Origin: Diphasiastrum complanatum
Lineage: Eukaryota; Streptophyta; Lycopodiopsida; Lycopodiales; Lycopodiaceae
NCBI GenBank assembly: GCA_029204225.1
Contig: CM055104.1
Location: 45,143,835-45,207,834 of the forward strand
Direction of reading: 5' to 3'
Length of the DNA: 64,000 bases
Positions 11,272 to 22,149 of this stretch are shown here, in pieces. The notes beneath the pieces were generated by a model. That model saw nothing but the letters and a program-made list of their open reading frames with translations. It was not told the origin of the DNA and did not search any database. The translations under genes were made by a program, and so were the position numbers. Each line of letters starts with the position of its first letter. Positions within the stretch are counted from its first letter, which is position 1.

Positions 11272-14200
11272 CTAACTTGGCAAATCTAGTGTACATCTAT
11301 CTACAATTCCAAGAGCATATCTTAACTTAAAAAATGGATCTTTGGACAATGGTTTGGTTAAGATATCAGCTATGCATTCGGATGATGGTACATGATGTAG
11401 TTGCACTTCCTTGGATTGTACCTTCTCCCTCACAAAGTGGTGAGCTATCTCAATATGCTTTGTTCTAGCATGGAAGATAGGATTTGAAGCAATTTGTTGA
11501 GAAGCTTGATTGTCACAAAATATGTAAGGGATCTCCTCGGCCTCTAGCACATGTAGTTCCATCAAGAGTCTTCTTAGCCATAAGAGCTCTTTGGTTGTTG
11601 AAGTCAATGCCTTGTACTCGGCTTCACAAGAAGATAGTGAGATTGTATCTTGCTTTTTGGAAAGCCAAGATATCACTCCTCCACAAAGAAATGTTGCAAA
11701 TGCACTAATGGACTTCCTATCCATCTTGTCACCTGCAAAATCTGAATCCGAGTAGGCTCTCAAGTGCAAGTTAGATCCTTCATAAAGTATACCAAAAAAT
11801 CTAGTACTAGAAACATATCTAAGTACTCTCTTGGCACTTTTCCAATGATGAATTAAAGGAGCTTGCATACTTTGACTCAACTTGCTTACACAAAAACTTA
11901 AGTCAGGTCTAGTGATGGTTAAATAGATTAGAGAGCCTATAAGCTTCCTAAAGAGAGTGATGTCCTCAAAGGATGCTTCATCACCTTCATTAGTTGCTTT
12001 CACAACATGCTCCATAGGGGTGTCAATCCCCTTACAATCTTTCATACCAAATCTTTCAAGAATGGAAGTAGCATACTTAGATTGACTTATGAAAGTACAA
12101 TTGCTACTTCTAGACACTTCTATCCCAAGTATAAACTTTAGGAAGCCTAGATCTACCATCTTGAACTCACTAGATAAGTCAACTTTTACTTTGCCTATGC
12201 CATCATCATCATTTCCTGTCATAATGATGTCATCAACATAAAGAACCAAAATGATGATCTTTCCTTCATTACATTTGAAATATAAAGAAGGTTCATAAGC
12301 ACTTAGTACAAAGCCAAGGGAATAGAGAAAATCATGCAACCTAGAGTACCAAGCTCTAGGTGCTTGCTTCAAGCCATATAGGCTCTTCCTTAAGTAGCAC
12401 ACCTTTTGCTCCTCACCAATCTTGATGAAGCCCTCGGGTTGCATCATGTAGATTTCCTCTTCTAAGAAGCCATTCAAGAAGGCATTTGTCACATCCATTT
12501 GGTAGAGATCCCATTTGAACAAAGTAGCAATGCAAATGATTAATCTAATAGTTACAAGCTTAGCTACAGGTGCAAATGTTTCTTCATAATCCAATCCTTT
12601 TATTTGAAGAAATCCCTTAGCAACAAGCCTAGCTTTGTATTTACTAATAGATCCATCTTGATTGTACTTAATTCTATAAATCCACTTACATGCAAGTGGT
12701 TTCTTTCCTCTTGGAAGATTTACAAGATTCCAAGTATGATTTTCTTCTAATGCATCATACTCTACTTGCATTGCATCTCTCCAAACTTTAGATTTACATG
12801 CTTCTTCAAAAGATGATGGTTCTTCAATCAATGTAGCTAAAAAAGAGTAAGAGGTAGAAGATGTAGAGCCTTCCTTTTGCTTTCCCTTGTCCACATAGGT
12901 AAGCCTTGAGGGCTCGGCCTTGCTCCTTGATGATCTTCTTGGCCCCTTTTGACTTGGATCCAAATCTCCATCCTCGGGTTTGTCATGATCCTCCTCGGGT
13001 TTGTCAAGATCCTCCTCGGATTTGTCAAGATCTTCAATGCACAATGGGTTAGATCCATTTGACAAGCTCTTAGCAAATTGTGACTCATCAAAAAGTACAT
13101 CCTTGCTTACCTTTACTTTCTTGGATGTAGGATCATATATCCTATATCCCTTGCTATTTTCTCCATAGCCAACAAAGATTCCTTTGAAGGAGGTAGCATC
13201 TTCTTTCCTTCTAGTCTCCAAAGGAATGTGTACATAACAAGTACATCCAAAGATCTTAAAATATTTTACATTGGGTTTCTTATCAAACAAGGCTTGATAA
13301 GGTGAGATCCCATCTATAGCACTACTAGGAAGTCTATTACACAAATAATTAGCACATGTTATGGCTTCTCCCCAAAATGAGATGGGAAGTGATGCATCAA
13401 GCCTCAAGGACTTTGCACACTCAGATAGACTCCTATTTTTCCTCTCGGCCACCCCATTTTGTTGAGGGGTGTAGGAACAAGTGTATTGTAACTTAATACC
13501 ATTGATCTCACAAAAGTCTTTCATTTTATTGGAGGTGTACTCTCCTCCATTATCACATCTTAGTGCTTTGATAGAAGTACTAAGTTGTTTCTCTACTAGA
13601 GACTTGAACTTAATGAAAGCTTCATAAACAAGATTTTTCTTTGATAGTAACTCAATCCATGTGAATCTAGTACAATCATCTATAAAAGTTACATACATCA
13701 AGGCACCTCCATTACTTGCATGTGAAAAACTATGTACATCAGAATGTATGAGATCCAAGGGAGAGAGAGATCTTGATGAAGATTTCTTGTAAGAAGATTT
13801 GTGTGACTTTGCAAGGCCACATGCCTCACACATTTTTCCACACTTCTTGAAAGCTCTTGGTAGGCCGAGAGCTAGTTCCTTGCTTGCCATTGACTCCATA
13901 GATTGAAGATTAGGATGGCCTAATCTCTTATGCCAAAGCTCCACTTGAGTTAGCTCCTCCCTAGCCAAGTTCACACTTTCACTTGCAACATTAGCATCCA
14001 ACTTGAAAAGTCTCCCTTGCTTAATGCCACTAGCTATGCACTTATCATTTTTCAAGATGGAACAAACTCCATTCTTGAAATGTACATCTAGTCCATTGTC
14101 CATTAATTGTCCTACACTAAGCAAGTTTCTTGAAATGGTAGGAACATACAAAACATTATCTAGATCTATCCTTTTAGATGTATCTAAACAAAGAGGTATA

Positions 14201-15252
14201 GATCCTATGCCATCTATCTTGCATGCTTGATCACTAGCAGTGTATATTGACTTCTTAGAGTCATTACAAGATAGAAGAGTAGAAAAATAATGCTTGTTAA
14301 AGGACATGTGGGAACTAGCCCCACTATCTATCCACCATGTGTCTTGACTTGAAGTTGGTGTAGATGCAACCATTAAGGATGTGTTGAATCCATCCTCATA
14401 TTCTTCCTCTTGAGCAATGTTCCCTTGATCTCCTTTGGCTTGTTGATTCTTCTTCAAGTAGCATTCTGAGGCAAAGTGTCCTTTCTTTCCACAAAAGAAA
14501 CACTTTAGTTTTGCCTTGTTCTTCACTTTGCCTTTGGAGGTAGATCCTCCATTCTTCATCTCGGCCTCCTTGCCTTGATTTTTCTTGAATGGATTTTGTT
14601 TTTTCTTGCCTTTAGATGTAAAGTTAGCTTTCTCCTCTCCTCCATTAAGTGACATGCTATCCATTCTTGTCTTGAGGTGTAGAAGCCTACTCTCCTCGGC
14701 CACAAGAACATTGTGCAACTTTTCAATGGATGGAAGAGAGTCTTGTATGGCAAATGATTGGACTAAGTTGGTAAACTCATCACTTAGACCATTCAAAATG
14801 ATTTGTACTAGTTCTTGATCTTGGATCTTCTCTCCTATTGCACTTAACTCCTTGTTAAGAGATTTGATCCTAAGAACATACTCTTGTCCACTCTCTCCAC
14901 TTCCTTTCATGCTTTGGAAAACTTGATTTCTTAGCATGAGGATTCTTGAAGTATTGTTGGATTCATAAATGCTCTTTAATGAATCCCAAGCCTCTTTGGA
15001 TGAGGTACAAGAAGACACTTCTTTCAAGAGGTCATTGCATACATTTAACTTTATGCAATGTAGAGCTAATCTTGCTCTCTTCTTGTATTTGGCTTGTTCT
15101 TGGGGAGTTTGAGGCTCTTCCTCTACTCCTTGAACTATGTCATATAGATCATGGATCACTAGGAGTGATTCCATTCTCACTTTCCAAATGGAATAATTTG
15201 TGGAAGTGAGTCTCTCACTTGGTTCCATCAAATATCCACCCATGGATGACAT
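11272..15252 (-). CDS. Copia Gag-Pol polyprotein
   Basis: A single 1326-codon frame without interruption. Domains in order: Gag/UBN2-like region (residues about 15-200), CCHC zinc knuckle CFFCGKKGHFASEC (about 249-262), aspartic protease with IDSGASSHM (about 304), the WHKRLGH gag-pre-integrase motif (about 440), and integrase DDE residues in HSDV, RCDNGGEY and VAERKN (about 503, 566, 602). Reverse transcriptase follows with WRDAM (about 822) and LYVDD (about 1002), then RNase H from SDSDFAG (about 1168) to ARTKHIEI. Protease-integrase-RT order is diagnostic of Ty1/copia. The start chosen is the first ATG, about 580 bp inside the 5' LTR edge. All catalytic motifs I looked for are present. The single frame implies Gag:Pol ratio control by processing or RNA level rather than by a visible frameshift. 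Confidence 0.97.
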   Translation of the reverse strand: MSSMGGYLMEPSERLTSTNYSIWKVRMESLLVIHDLYDIVQGVEEEPQTPQEQAKYKKRARLALHCIKLNVCNDLLKEVSSCTSSKEAWDSLKSIYESNNTSRILMLRNQVFQSMKGSGESGQEYVLRIKSLNKELSAIGEKIQDQELVQIILNGLSDEFTNLVQSFAIQDSLPSIEKLHNVLVAEESRLLHLKTRMDSMSLNGGEEKANFTSKGKKKQNPFKKNQGKEAEMKNGGSTSKGKVKNKAKLKCFFCGKKGHFASECYLKKNQQAKGDQGNIAQEEEYEDGFNTSLMVASTPTSSQDTWWIDSGASSHMSFNKHYFSTLLSCNDSKKSIYTASDQACKIDGIGSIPLCLDTSKRIDLDNVLYVPTISRNLLSVGQLMDNGLDVHFKNGVCSILKNDKCIASGIKQGRLFKLDANVASESVNLAREELTQVELWHKRLGHPNLQSMESMASKELALGLPRAFKKCGKMCEACGLAKSHKSSYKKSSSRSLSPLDLIHSDVHSFSHASNGGALMYVTFIDDCTRFTWIELLSKKNLVYEAFIKFKSLVEKQLSTSIKALRCDNGGEYTSNKMKDFCEINGIKLQYTCSYTPQQNGVAERKNRSLSECAKSLRLDASLPISFWGEAITCANYLCNRLPSSAIDGISPYQALFDKKPNVKYFKIFGCTCYVHIPLETRRKEDATSFKGIFVGYGENSKGYRIYDPTSKKVKVSKDVLFDESQFAKSLSNGSNPLCIEDLDKSEEDLDKPEEDHDKPEDGDLDPSQKGPRRSSRSKAEPSRLTYVDKGKQKEGSTSSTSYSFLATLIEEPSSFEEACKSKVWRDAMQVEYDALEENHTWNLVNLPRGKKPLACKWIYRIKYNQDGSISKYKARLVAKGFLQIKGLDYEETFAPVAKLVTIRLIICIATLFKWDLYQMDVTNAFLNGFLEEEIYMMQPEGFIKIGEEQKVCYLRKSLYGLKQAPRAWYSRLHDFLYSLGFVLSAYEPSLYFKCNEGKIIILVLYVDDIIMTGNDDDGIGKVKVDLSSEFKMVDLGFLKFILGIEVSRSSNCTFISQSKYATSILERFGMKDCKGIDTPMEHVVKATNEGDEASFEDITLFRKLIGSLIYLTITRPDLSFCVSKLSQSMQAPLIHHWKSAKRVLRYVSSTRFFGILYEGSNLHLRAYSDSDFAGDKMDRKSISAFATFLCGGVISWLSKKQDTISLSSCEAEYKALTSTTKELLWLRRLLMELHVLEAEEIPYIFCDNQASQQIASNPIFHARTKHIEIAHHFVREKVQSKEVQLHHVPSSECIADILTKPLSKDPFFKLRYALGIVDRCTLDLPS

Positions 15253-15849
15253 TTTAGAATGAATGCTCTTTTTTAAAAATCACAAAGATTTTTGAATTTT
15301 AAAAGATCTATGAAGTGGCCTAAAGCTTACTAGAATGCCTATAGGCTTGTCTCTATCAAACTAACACACAAGCTTGAATGATACTCAAAGATCTTACCAA
15401 AAATTTCTAGCTTTCACTCTCACAAAAAAAATTGCTTTACACTTTTCTTAGAGATTTCACTTCAACTAAGGATCTGAACAAATCAGCCTCTTAGATCTGA
15501 TCTTAGACTCTAAAAAGAAATGCTTCAATGATCCAAAACACTATTTGGTCATAGGCATTAGTTAGAATGAATCTAGATCAATACTATGCTTCAAAAAGCA
15601 CCAAAAATGAACTAGTATTGTGATTTTGGGACCAAAAAACACAAAGTAACTTGAATTGAAAGTTGCTGTACGGTTTCACACGTGTGAAAAGTACATACAC
15701 AGCCTCCAAGTCGTTTTGATCCAAATGATTACAAGCTATCACTCTAGAAGAACTCGCCCTCACTAGTATTGGCCAAAAAACAAATTTTGCCAATGATCTT
15801 TACAAGATTTATGATTCAATGATCACTCTCTTACTTAGCTCTGATACCA
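15253..15849 (-). promoter_or_regulatory. Copia 5' leader with primer-binding site and a G-box palindrome
   Basis: The untranslated leader lies between the 5' LTR and the polyprotein ATG. The primer-binding site at 15849-15834 matches the 3' end of plant initiator tRNA-Met. A 16-bp perfect palindrome TTTCACACGTGTGAAA sits at 15674-15689, the same core as in the LTRs. Confidence 0.8.
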
Positions 15850-16711
15850 TGATAAATTTTACAGTTTTTAGGACAATAATGATTGTACTTTACAATCATA
15901 GAGAGTTATTGGTTGCTTAATCAATGAATCTATCAAGTTCTACACATTAGATCTTGATCTAGATTCACTACACTTGGATTTAAGCAAGAGCAATGGATCA
16001 ACACATCATTTTTTAGTGAGAGCGGCTTCACACGTGTGGAGTACTGTCCACTGTACGGCCTGCACCTGAAACAACAAGTACAATGATACTAGATAGCAAT
16101 CATGCATAAAAATCACAAGACAAATGACTAGAAATCTCACAAAAGTGTAGAGTGCAAAAGTCTCATCAATCTTCTTAGCAAAATGATGATCCTTTTATGG
16201 ATCAAGTACATCCATGAGTCTGGTACAGTCCAGCAGGCCTTCACACGTGTGAAGTGTGCCACATCACTCATATCTATCCATTTGATCCATCCTTGATCCT
16301 TATCCAATAGTTGACCTTCTAGAATATGACTAAAATCCAAAAAGCTAGTCTCCTAGAATATAGGAATATTCCCTACAAAATAGGATCTAAGGAAAATGGT
16401 CAACTCTTATCTTCTAGTACTCTATACACACATGTGAACATCCACTTGCCATGTGGGAGCATTTACTCATGCACATGCAAGGAAAAGCTAATTTGTAGGT
16501 GACTAGTCAACTTGACTAAAAACTAGTCATTTCATGTTCACACTAACTAGAATGATACAAAATCAATTTGGATATATACAAACATGAAAAGTACATCCTT
16601 TCACACATGGGAACATGCTCCACACGTGTGAAATCATATCATCAACATATTCTAATGTTTGATCAATATTTACATGAACCAATGTCAAGTGAGAAGTGAC
16701 AATTTTCAACA
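15850..16711 (-). repeat. 5' LTR of the intact copia element
   Basis: 862 bp, visually identical to 10397-11258, including a chance 67-codon frame present at the same place in both. As the 5' LTR on the minus strand it should hold the element's promoter. Confidence 0.95.
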
Positions 16712-16856
16712 TGTCCCAAGCTTTTTCGGCCATCTACAATCTTTATGCATTCATGAAGGCAGTTCGAAGCAAACTGGGCCCAATCATAGAGATTCTAGCC
16801 ATGCAGTCGTGAATATGCCATCATGTGGAATAGGGACATCGATATCTGAAGGATCT
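16712..16856 (-). pseudogene. Right piece of the decayed minus-strand frame
   Basis: After the TSD TGTCC the minus strand reads protein-like again (DVPIPHDGIFTTAWLES), with two stops, and leads into the 10396-10296 piece. It ends where an LTR-B fragment starts at 16857. Family unknown. Confidence 0.35.
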
Positions 16857-17338
16857 GTTAGATTTTTTATGCTCAGCCGTAAACAAATCGTTCAAGTAAT
16901 GAGCATCCTAAAAAAAAACTGAAGGCTGACTTCATATTTTTAGACCTTCACATTTTTCTCTTTCTTTTTACCTTAAACAATCTATTAGGCACCTTCACCT
17001 TTTTCAATCCTTAGCAAAAAATGCGACACATTGGCCAAGTGGCTAGAATGCCTTAGAAACCATTCTTAAGGCACGTTTGCTTTTCCACCTTCTTCGTCTT
17101 TTTCATTCACAAAAAATGTGACACACTACTGGACAGAATGACTTAAACCATTTCTGGACCACCTTCACATTTTTTTTCGTCTTTTTGCTCTTTGTGAAAA
17201 AATCAACAAAGTACCCAAGAAAACCTTAAAACCACTTTTAGGACACCTTCTCCTTTTCTTCGTTGTCTTTAAACTAAGGTACTTTGTCTTTTTCTTTACC
17301 TTTAGTTTAAGGCACCTTCTCCTTCTTCTCTGCCTTTA
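16857..17338 (+). mobile_element. LTR fragment, copia LTR family B
   Basis: Starts TGTTAGATTTTTTATGCTC and follows the LTR at 48221-48790 closely, including the repeated Thr/Phe-like cttcaccttttt blocks and GCGACACATTGGCCAAGTGG. It stops at about 17338, where sequence jumps into copia protease-coding DNA. The LTR 3' half, primer-binding site and gag are therefore deleted. Confidence 0.85.
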
Positions 17339-17343
17339 GCACA

Positions 17344-19480
17344 TCGTGCTACAGCCAATCACTCAAATCAGCAACAAGAAGAAGAAGAAGAAGATGAAAC
17401 AGCTTTCATGACCAAAGTCGGAGAACAATATGATATCAATTCCTAGTATCTAGACTCTGGAGCAACTCAACACATGACTCACCATCGCAATTGGTTCAAT
17501 GACTACAAGTCATTCACCCACTTTCAAGTTGTGCTACTTGGAGACAACTCATCGCATTCAATCAAAGGTGAAGGAACAGTCAGAGTTGAATTCGAAAGAG
17601 GTGAAGTCAAGTTGCTGTCCAACGTTCTCATGTTCCAAATATGAGCAATAATTTGCTCTCAGTTAGTAGAATCACCGATTCAAGTCGGAGGGTCGAATTT
17701 GATACAGAAGGCTTTACAATTCTTAACAAGTCCCGGAAGGTTCTAGCCTATGGAAGAAGAAGTGGCTATTTGTACAAACTTAGCCATTGCTATTCTACTA
17801 ACAGTCAAGCTCTTCACACATCCACTTCTGAATCAATTGATATGTTGTGGCATTTTAGACTTGGCCATCTTAACTACAACAGTATTCAGCAAATGTCAGC
17901 TCAGAGTCTAGTACAAGATTTGCCGACAATCAGCAAGCCAACTTCTCCATGCGAAAGCTGTATCACAACAAGCATGCTAGGAGTTCCTTCAGTTCAGACT
18001 CAACTCATACATCCAAGGGCTTGCCTTGTACACAACGACATTTGGTGGCCTGATGCAGACTACTTCCACAAGGGGAGCTCTCTGTTTTCTAACCTTCATC
18101 GACGACTTCTCTCAAAGGATCGCAAACCAGACCCAGAGGAAAATCAAGGCCCTACGCATAGATGAAGGGGGACAGTACATCTCCACAAAATTCAAGGAGT
18201 TCTACAAGGCCAATGGGATACTTTAACAATACACAACCAGCTACTCACCTCAATCCAATGGTGTGGCTGAGCGAAAGAATCAGACACTCATTGAAAGTGC
18301 CAAGAGCATGATGGCCCATGTCTCTCTTCCAAAAAAATTTTGGGTAGAGGCTGTTACTACAACTTCCTATTTGTAGAATCGATCCATCACCAAAGCCCTG
18401 AATGGCAAAACACCTTATGAGATGTGGATAGGATCAAAACCATCACTCAAACATATTCGAGTGTTTGGATGCATTGCTTTCGTTCAGATCCCTGAGAATC
18501 TAAGAAGAAAGCTAGATGACAAGAGCAGAAAAATTATCTTCATCGGCTATTCCCCATACCACAAGTCATACAAGCTCTACGATTCGGATACCGAGAAGGC
18601 ATTCACCAGTAGAGATGTCATTTTTGTGGAAGACTAGTTCATCGACCACCAAGAGAAAGCTGTTGATAATTCTAACTCACGGATCGAACAACCAATCAAT
18701 TTCTATCCAAAGAGTCAACTGCAAAATCTCGATGCTGACACAGACGGTGAATCAGAACCTCAATGAGTCAACCCACATCAGAGAATCGAAGTTCAACCCA
18801 AAAGGTCGAACAGGTTCAAATAGCCTCCATCCATATTCATGGATGATCCGGTGGCCTGCTACTTCGTGTAGGATCCGAACACCGTTTCTGAGGCAATGTC
18901 TACTCCTGATGCTGACCAGTGGAAAGCAGCGATGGACACTGAATTCGATTTCCTTATGGAAAATCAAACATGGACACTCATTGAGCTGCCAAAGGACCAA
19001 AAACCAATTCCATGCAAATGGATATTCAAGGCAAAGTACGACGCTGAAGGAAGGCTAAATCATTACAAGACCAGGCTAGTCGCCAGAGGCTTTTCCTAGA
19101 TTCCAGATCTGGATTAATCAGAAACCTTCAATCTAGTCGTCAAACATGCATTGATCCACCTACTCCTCTCCCTTGCAGCCGGGATTTGTATTTTCATACA
19201 ACCAAGGCCCAATATCAAGGAATCGCTAGAAGTAGATCTCAGTTGCATTATCATCAACAGAATCTAAATACATAGGTGTCACAAATACAATCAAAGAGAC
19301 GATTTGGCTCAGGAAACTGCTTGCAGACCTCAATCTTACATAAACACTTCCTACAACAATCTATTGTGACAATCAAAACACAATAGTGCTTTCTTTCAAT
19401 CCGAGATTTCGCTATAGTGGGTTTCTTTCCTTGCCTAATCTCAATCCAAGATCTAATCAATCTAGCATCAAAGAGATGAA
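17344..19480 (+). pseudogene. Decayed copia pol (protease to RNase H)
   Basis: Order: a Glu-run end of Gag, protease YLDSGATQHMT (17450), gag-pre-integrase (WHFRLGHLNYNSI, about 17850), integrase pieces (FIDDFSQR, RIDEGGQYIS, SNGVAERKN), and the integrase C-terminal block (HIRVFGCIAFVQIP, 18450). The RT start (DQWKAAMDTEFDFL, 18912) is followed by a deletion of most of RT, including YVDD. An RNase H piece remains (STESKYIGVTNTIKE, 19245). Frames change at least three times and several stops occur. Joined to the LTR-B fragment on its left, it is probably a family-B element with internal deletions. Confidence 0.9.
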
Positions 19481-19879
19481 GTTAGTTATCACGCATAGAT
19501 TTGTTCCCACGAGAGCAATAGTATAGTTCAAATTTCAGCATGAATGGAAGATTCAAATCTAACTCTAATATCCATTAACCCTAAACATTAACACTACATC
19601 CACTAACACTAGATCCACAACAAGATAGCTTACTCTTTCTCTCTCTCCCTTTCTCCCTCATAGAAAGTATAATAACATGCAATCCCAATAACAATCAAAT
19701 CCAACAATTAACAAAACACAAATAAAGCATGAGAGGTGGAGGAAAAGTGATAGAGAGCAAGGACATTCATAAATCCATTTCACAAGTCCATTCCTGCCTC
19801 CCTAATCATTCAAATTTAAAAAAGAGTGGGAACCATCCAAATTGGAGGGAAACCTAGTTTACTTCAGTAGGCACCTATT
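19481..19879. other. Intergenic, no gene seen
   Basis: Mildly AT-rich sequence between copia and gypsy relics, with a short CT-rich patch at 19636-19655. No coding or structural signal. Confidence 0.6.
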
Positions 19880-20777
19880 GTTTGCTCAAGAAATGTATTG
19901 GAAAATTTTGTTATACTCGTCCGGTTGTGATAGGATACCGCAGAGCATACTTCCTTCATGTAATCAAGGAAACAAAATATTGGTGCAGTAGTGAGAGTCG
20001 TCTTGAGTTCCTCAAAAGTTTTAATTTATTCCTTGGTCCATCTAGGGCCAACCACAACCAAATAAACGAGGAGTGCCTTGCCAGCATAGTGGATTATAAA
20101 AATGCAGTTGCACTTAGTATGGCCTAGAAAAAGTATACTTCCTTCATGGTCGTAGATAAAAGCATCTCAACTATAACCTTAATTTTAGAAGGATCTATTG
20201 AAATATCGTCCTTCGATATGATATGTCCGACTACAACCCCATGTGCTCCCTAGATTTGGCACTTCTCAGGGTTTAGTAATATTCCAAATTTCAGCATGAT
20301 AGGAACATTGTTGGATGCATCATAGGTTGTGGAAGACCAGTCATCATAAACCTTGGCGGGCTTAATGTGGCCTATGGAGTCAACAGTGACTCACTTTTCA
20401 TTATTGCCAAAGGTTATCTTACTTCGCTTCCAATCTTGAATGACGTCGGCCATTTTTAGCCAGGGTGTACCAAGAAGGAGTTTGTATGTATGTGCATCTT
20501 CTGGTAGGTCTAGGATAACACAATCAATAGTGAATTTGACGTCTGCAATACATACGGGGATATTTGATAGATGCCCGGCAGGGTCGGCTACTCGTTGACC
20601 TGCCATGCGTAACTTGTACCATGGTAGATCTAACTGGGTGAAGCCCCATGACTTTGCTAGTGAAAAAGCCATTATGTTTATGCATGATCCACTATCTAAA
20701 ATAGTGGATATCACTGGATAGTCTTTGTAGAGCATAGGTACAGTGATGCTATTCTCCTTAGCAACATCGATATCCAT
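19880..20777 (-). pseudogene. Ty3/gypsy protease-RT-RNase H relic
   Basis: The rightmost 387 bp (20777-20391) read as a clean aspartic protease: DSGSCINIM active-site block, then LLLGTPWLKMADVIQDW, the gypsy-type ILG-like motif. After a stop and a deletion, the strand continues with the RT C-terminus (LNPEKCQIW, GHIISKDDISIDPSKI, about 20290-20180). Next comes the RT/RNase H junction (RWTKE, FEELKTTLTTAPIF, about 20060-19990). RT catalytic YVDD is missing. The block order and sequence are Ty3/gypsy, unlike the neighbouring copia relics. Confidence 0.85.
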
Positions 20778-20779
20778 GA

Positions 20780-21839
20780 ATCAAAGTCAACCAAGAACAC
20801 TCGGGATCAGCTTTGGAAATCCAAAATGGAGTTGCTAAATCAGCAACACCAAATGTAGATGGAGAAACTCACAAAGGAGTTTCAAAATACATTGAAGTCT
20901 ATCCAAAGCTCAATGCCTGGTCAGCTATTCCCTGGTCAGGTACACCATAGATGAGAAAACACCTAGTGCCCTCATTGCCAAGGTGCACACACTGGTAATG
21001 AATGCCCATCCTCTCAACCAGTTTCTGACAATTCCCCGACCAAACGTGAAATCTATGATTTCATGGGCCATACATCCTTGTATTGCTATTACAATCAACG
21101 ATATAGCCATCCAGAACAAACGGAGGACACTATTAGCCTCCTAGGCCTTAATTTGTTTTCAGACTTCACAAAATCAATATCAACAACAAAACATCCACCA
21201 GTATAGATTCAAGAGCTACCTAAGCAAAACCCACCGCAATACTTGCCTCGATTAGCAATCTTAGGTCCGCCTCCAAGGGGACCACTCGAGCAAAGAACTT
21301 AACAAAATCGACCTCCTAAAGCACCCGTTCAGACACATTTTGTTAATAATTCCTCTAATCACTCATACAATGTTGACAACACATTCAACATTGGAAGTTA
21401 TGCACATTATCATGCAGATCCCTCATGTTCCTGTCAAGGAGATGAGTATCCAGACAAGTCAAAACTCCAAAACTGTTAGCTATCCAAGATGGCTATGCAA
21501 TCGCCCAAGGGTCAATGAGCACAGATGTTTCATCTATGGCGAAATAGGTCATTTCATGGTTGATTGTAAAGTCAAAAACCAATACCACGTAGAATGCCCC
21601 AAATGTGTACGAAAACACAGTTTTAAGGATTGTCCCAAGCAACCTAATAAGATCCTACCTACAAGACACGTATGTCACAAACCAGTTAGGGTCATGACAA
21701 GAGCACAACACAAAGCTCACCAGCAGCACAACCCAATCGATATACATGTTGAACATAGGGGAAGTTCTAAAACTTCCACAATACCTAGAGATTACTCTAT
21801 TACGGGAAGGAGCAAAAACCGATAGTCCTTTATTGAGGC
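20780..21839 (+). pseudogene. Gypsy-type gag relic with zinc knuckles, opposite strand
   Basis: The open part is 21340-21825. It contains CFIYGEIGHFMVDC, a CCHC knuckle whose second Cys is now Tyr, followed by CPKCVRKHSFKDC, a second knuckle-like motif, and then VMTRAQ. Upstream (20780-21330) is protein-like in changing frames. Its orientation opposes the protease on its left and the gag on its right. Either an inversion or a separate element accounts for it. Confidence 0.6.
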
Positions 21840-22149
21840 ATTGGCTCCCTACATGTATAAGCCCAGCCACCAATGAGCACACTAATTAAATAGTTTCAGT
21901 TGTTTCCTAGTGACTTGGGCCTTAGGTGCAAATAAAATAAGTTCAATTAATGGAACCATCATCAAAAAAGAACAATCACAGCTTGGCATCCTACAATTCC
22001 ATTCATACGAATGAGATTATAGGGCCAAAAATAGCTATATTGAAATAACAATTCTCACAACTAGTGCCATTCTTAAAGGATAGATCAACAAAAGAAATAC
22101 TAGAATTACCTAGCACTTTAAAAGATTTAGATTGCCCACCAGATTTCTT

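Larger units (their letters stand above)
10397..16711 (-). mobile_element. Full-length, apparently intact Ty1/copia retrotransposon
   Basis: LTRs at 10397-11258 and 15850-16711 are both 862 bp, start TGATAAATTTTACAG and end TTTTCAACA on the plus strand. I found no difference between them by eye. Perfect 5-bp TSD TGTCC lies at 10392-10396 and 16712-16716. On the minus strand the 5' LTR is followed at once by primer-binding site TGGTATCAGAGCTAAG (15849-15834). Purine tract GAAGTGAGGAGGAG (11272-11259) precedes the 3' LTR. Identical LTRs plus one uninterrupted gag-pol frame mean a recent insertion, possibly by a still-mobile family. Confidence 0.97.

Noticed and set aside
11484-11708. Plus-strand frames within 11272-15252
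   Set aside because: Shadows of the minus-strand copia polyprotein.
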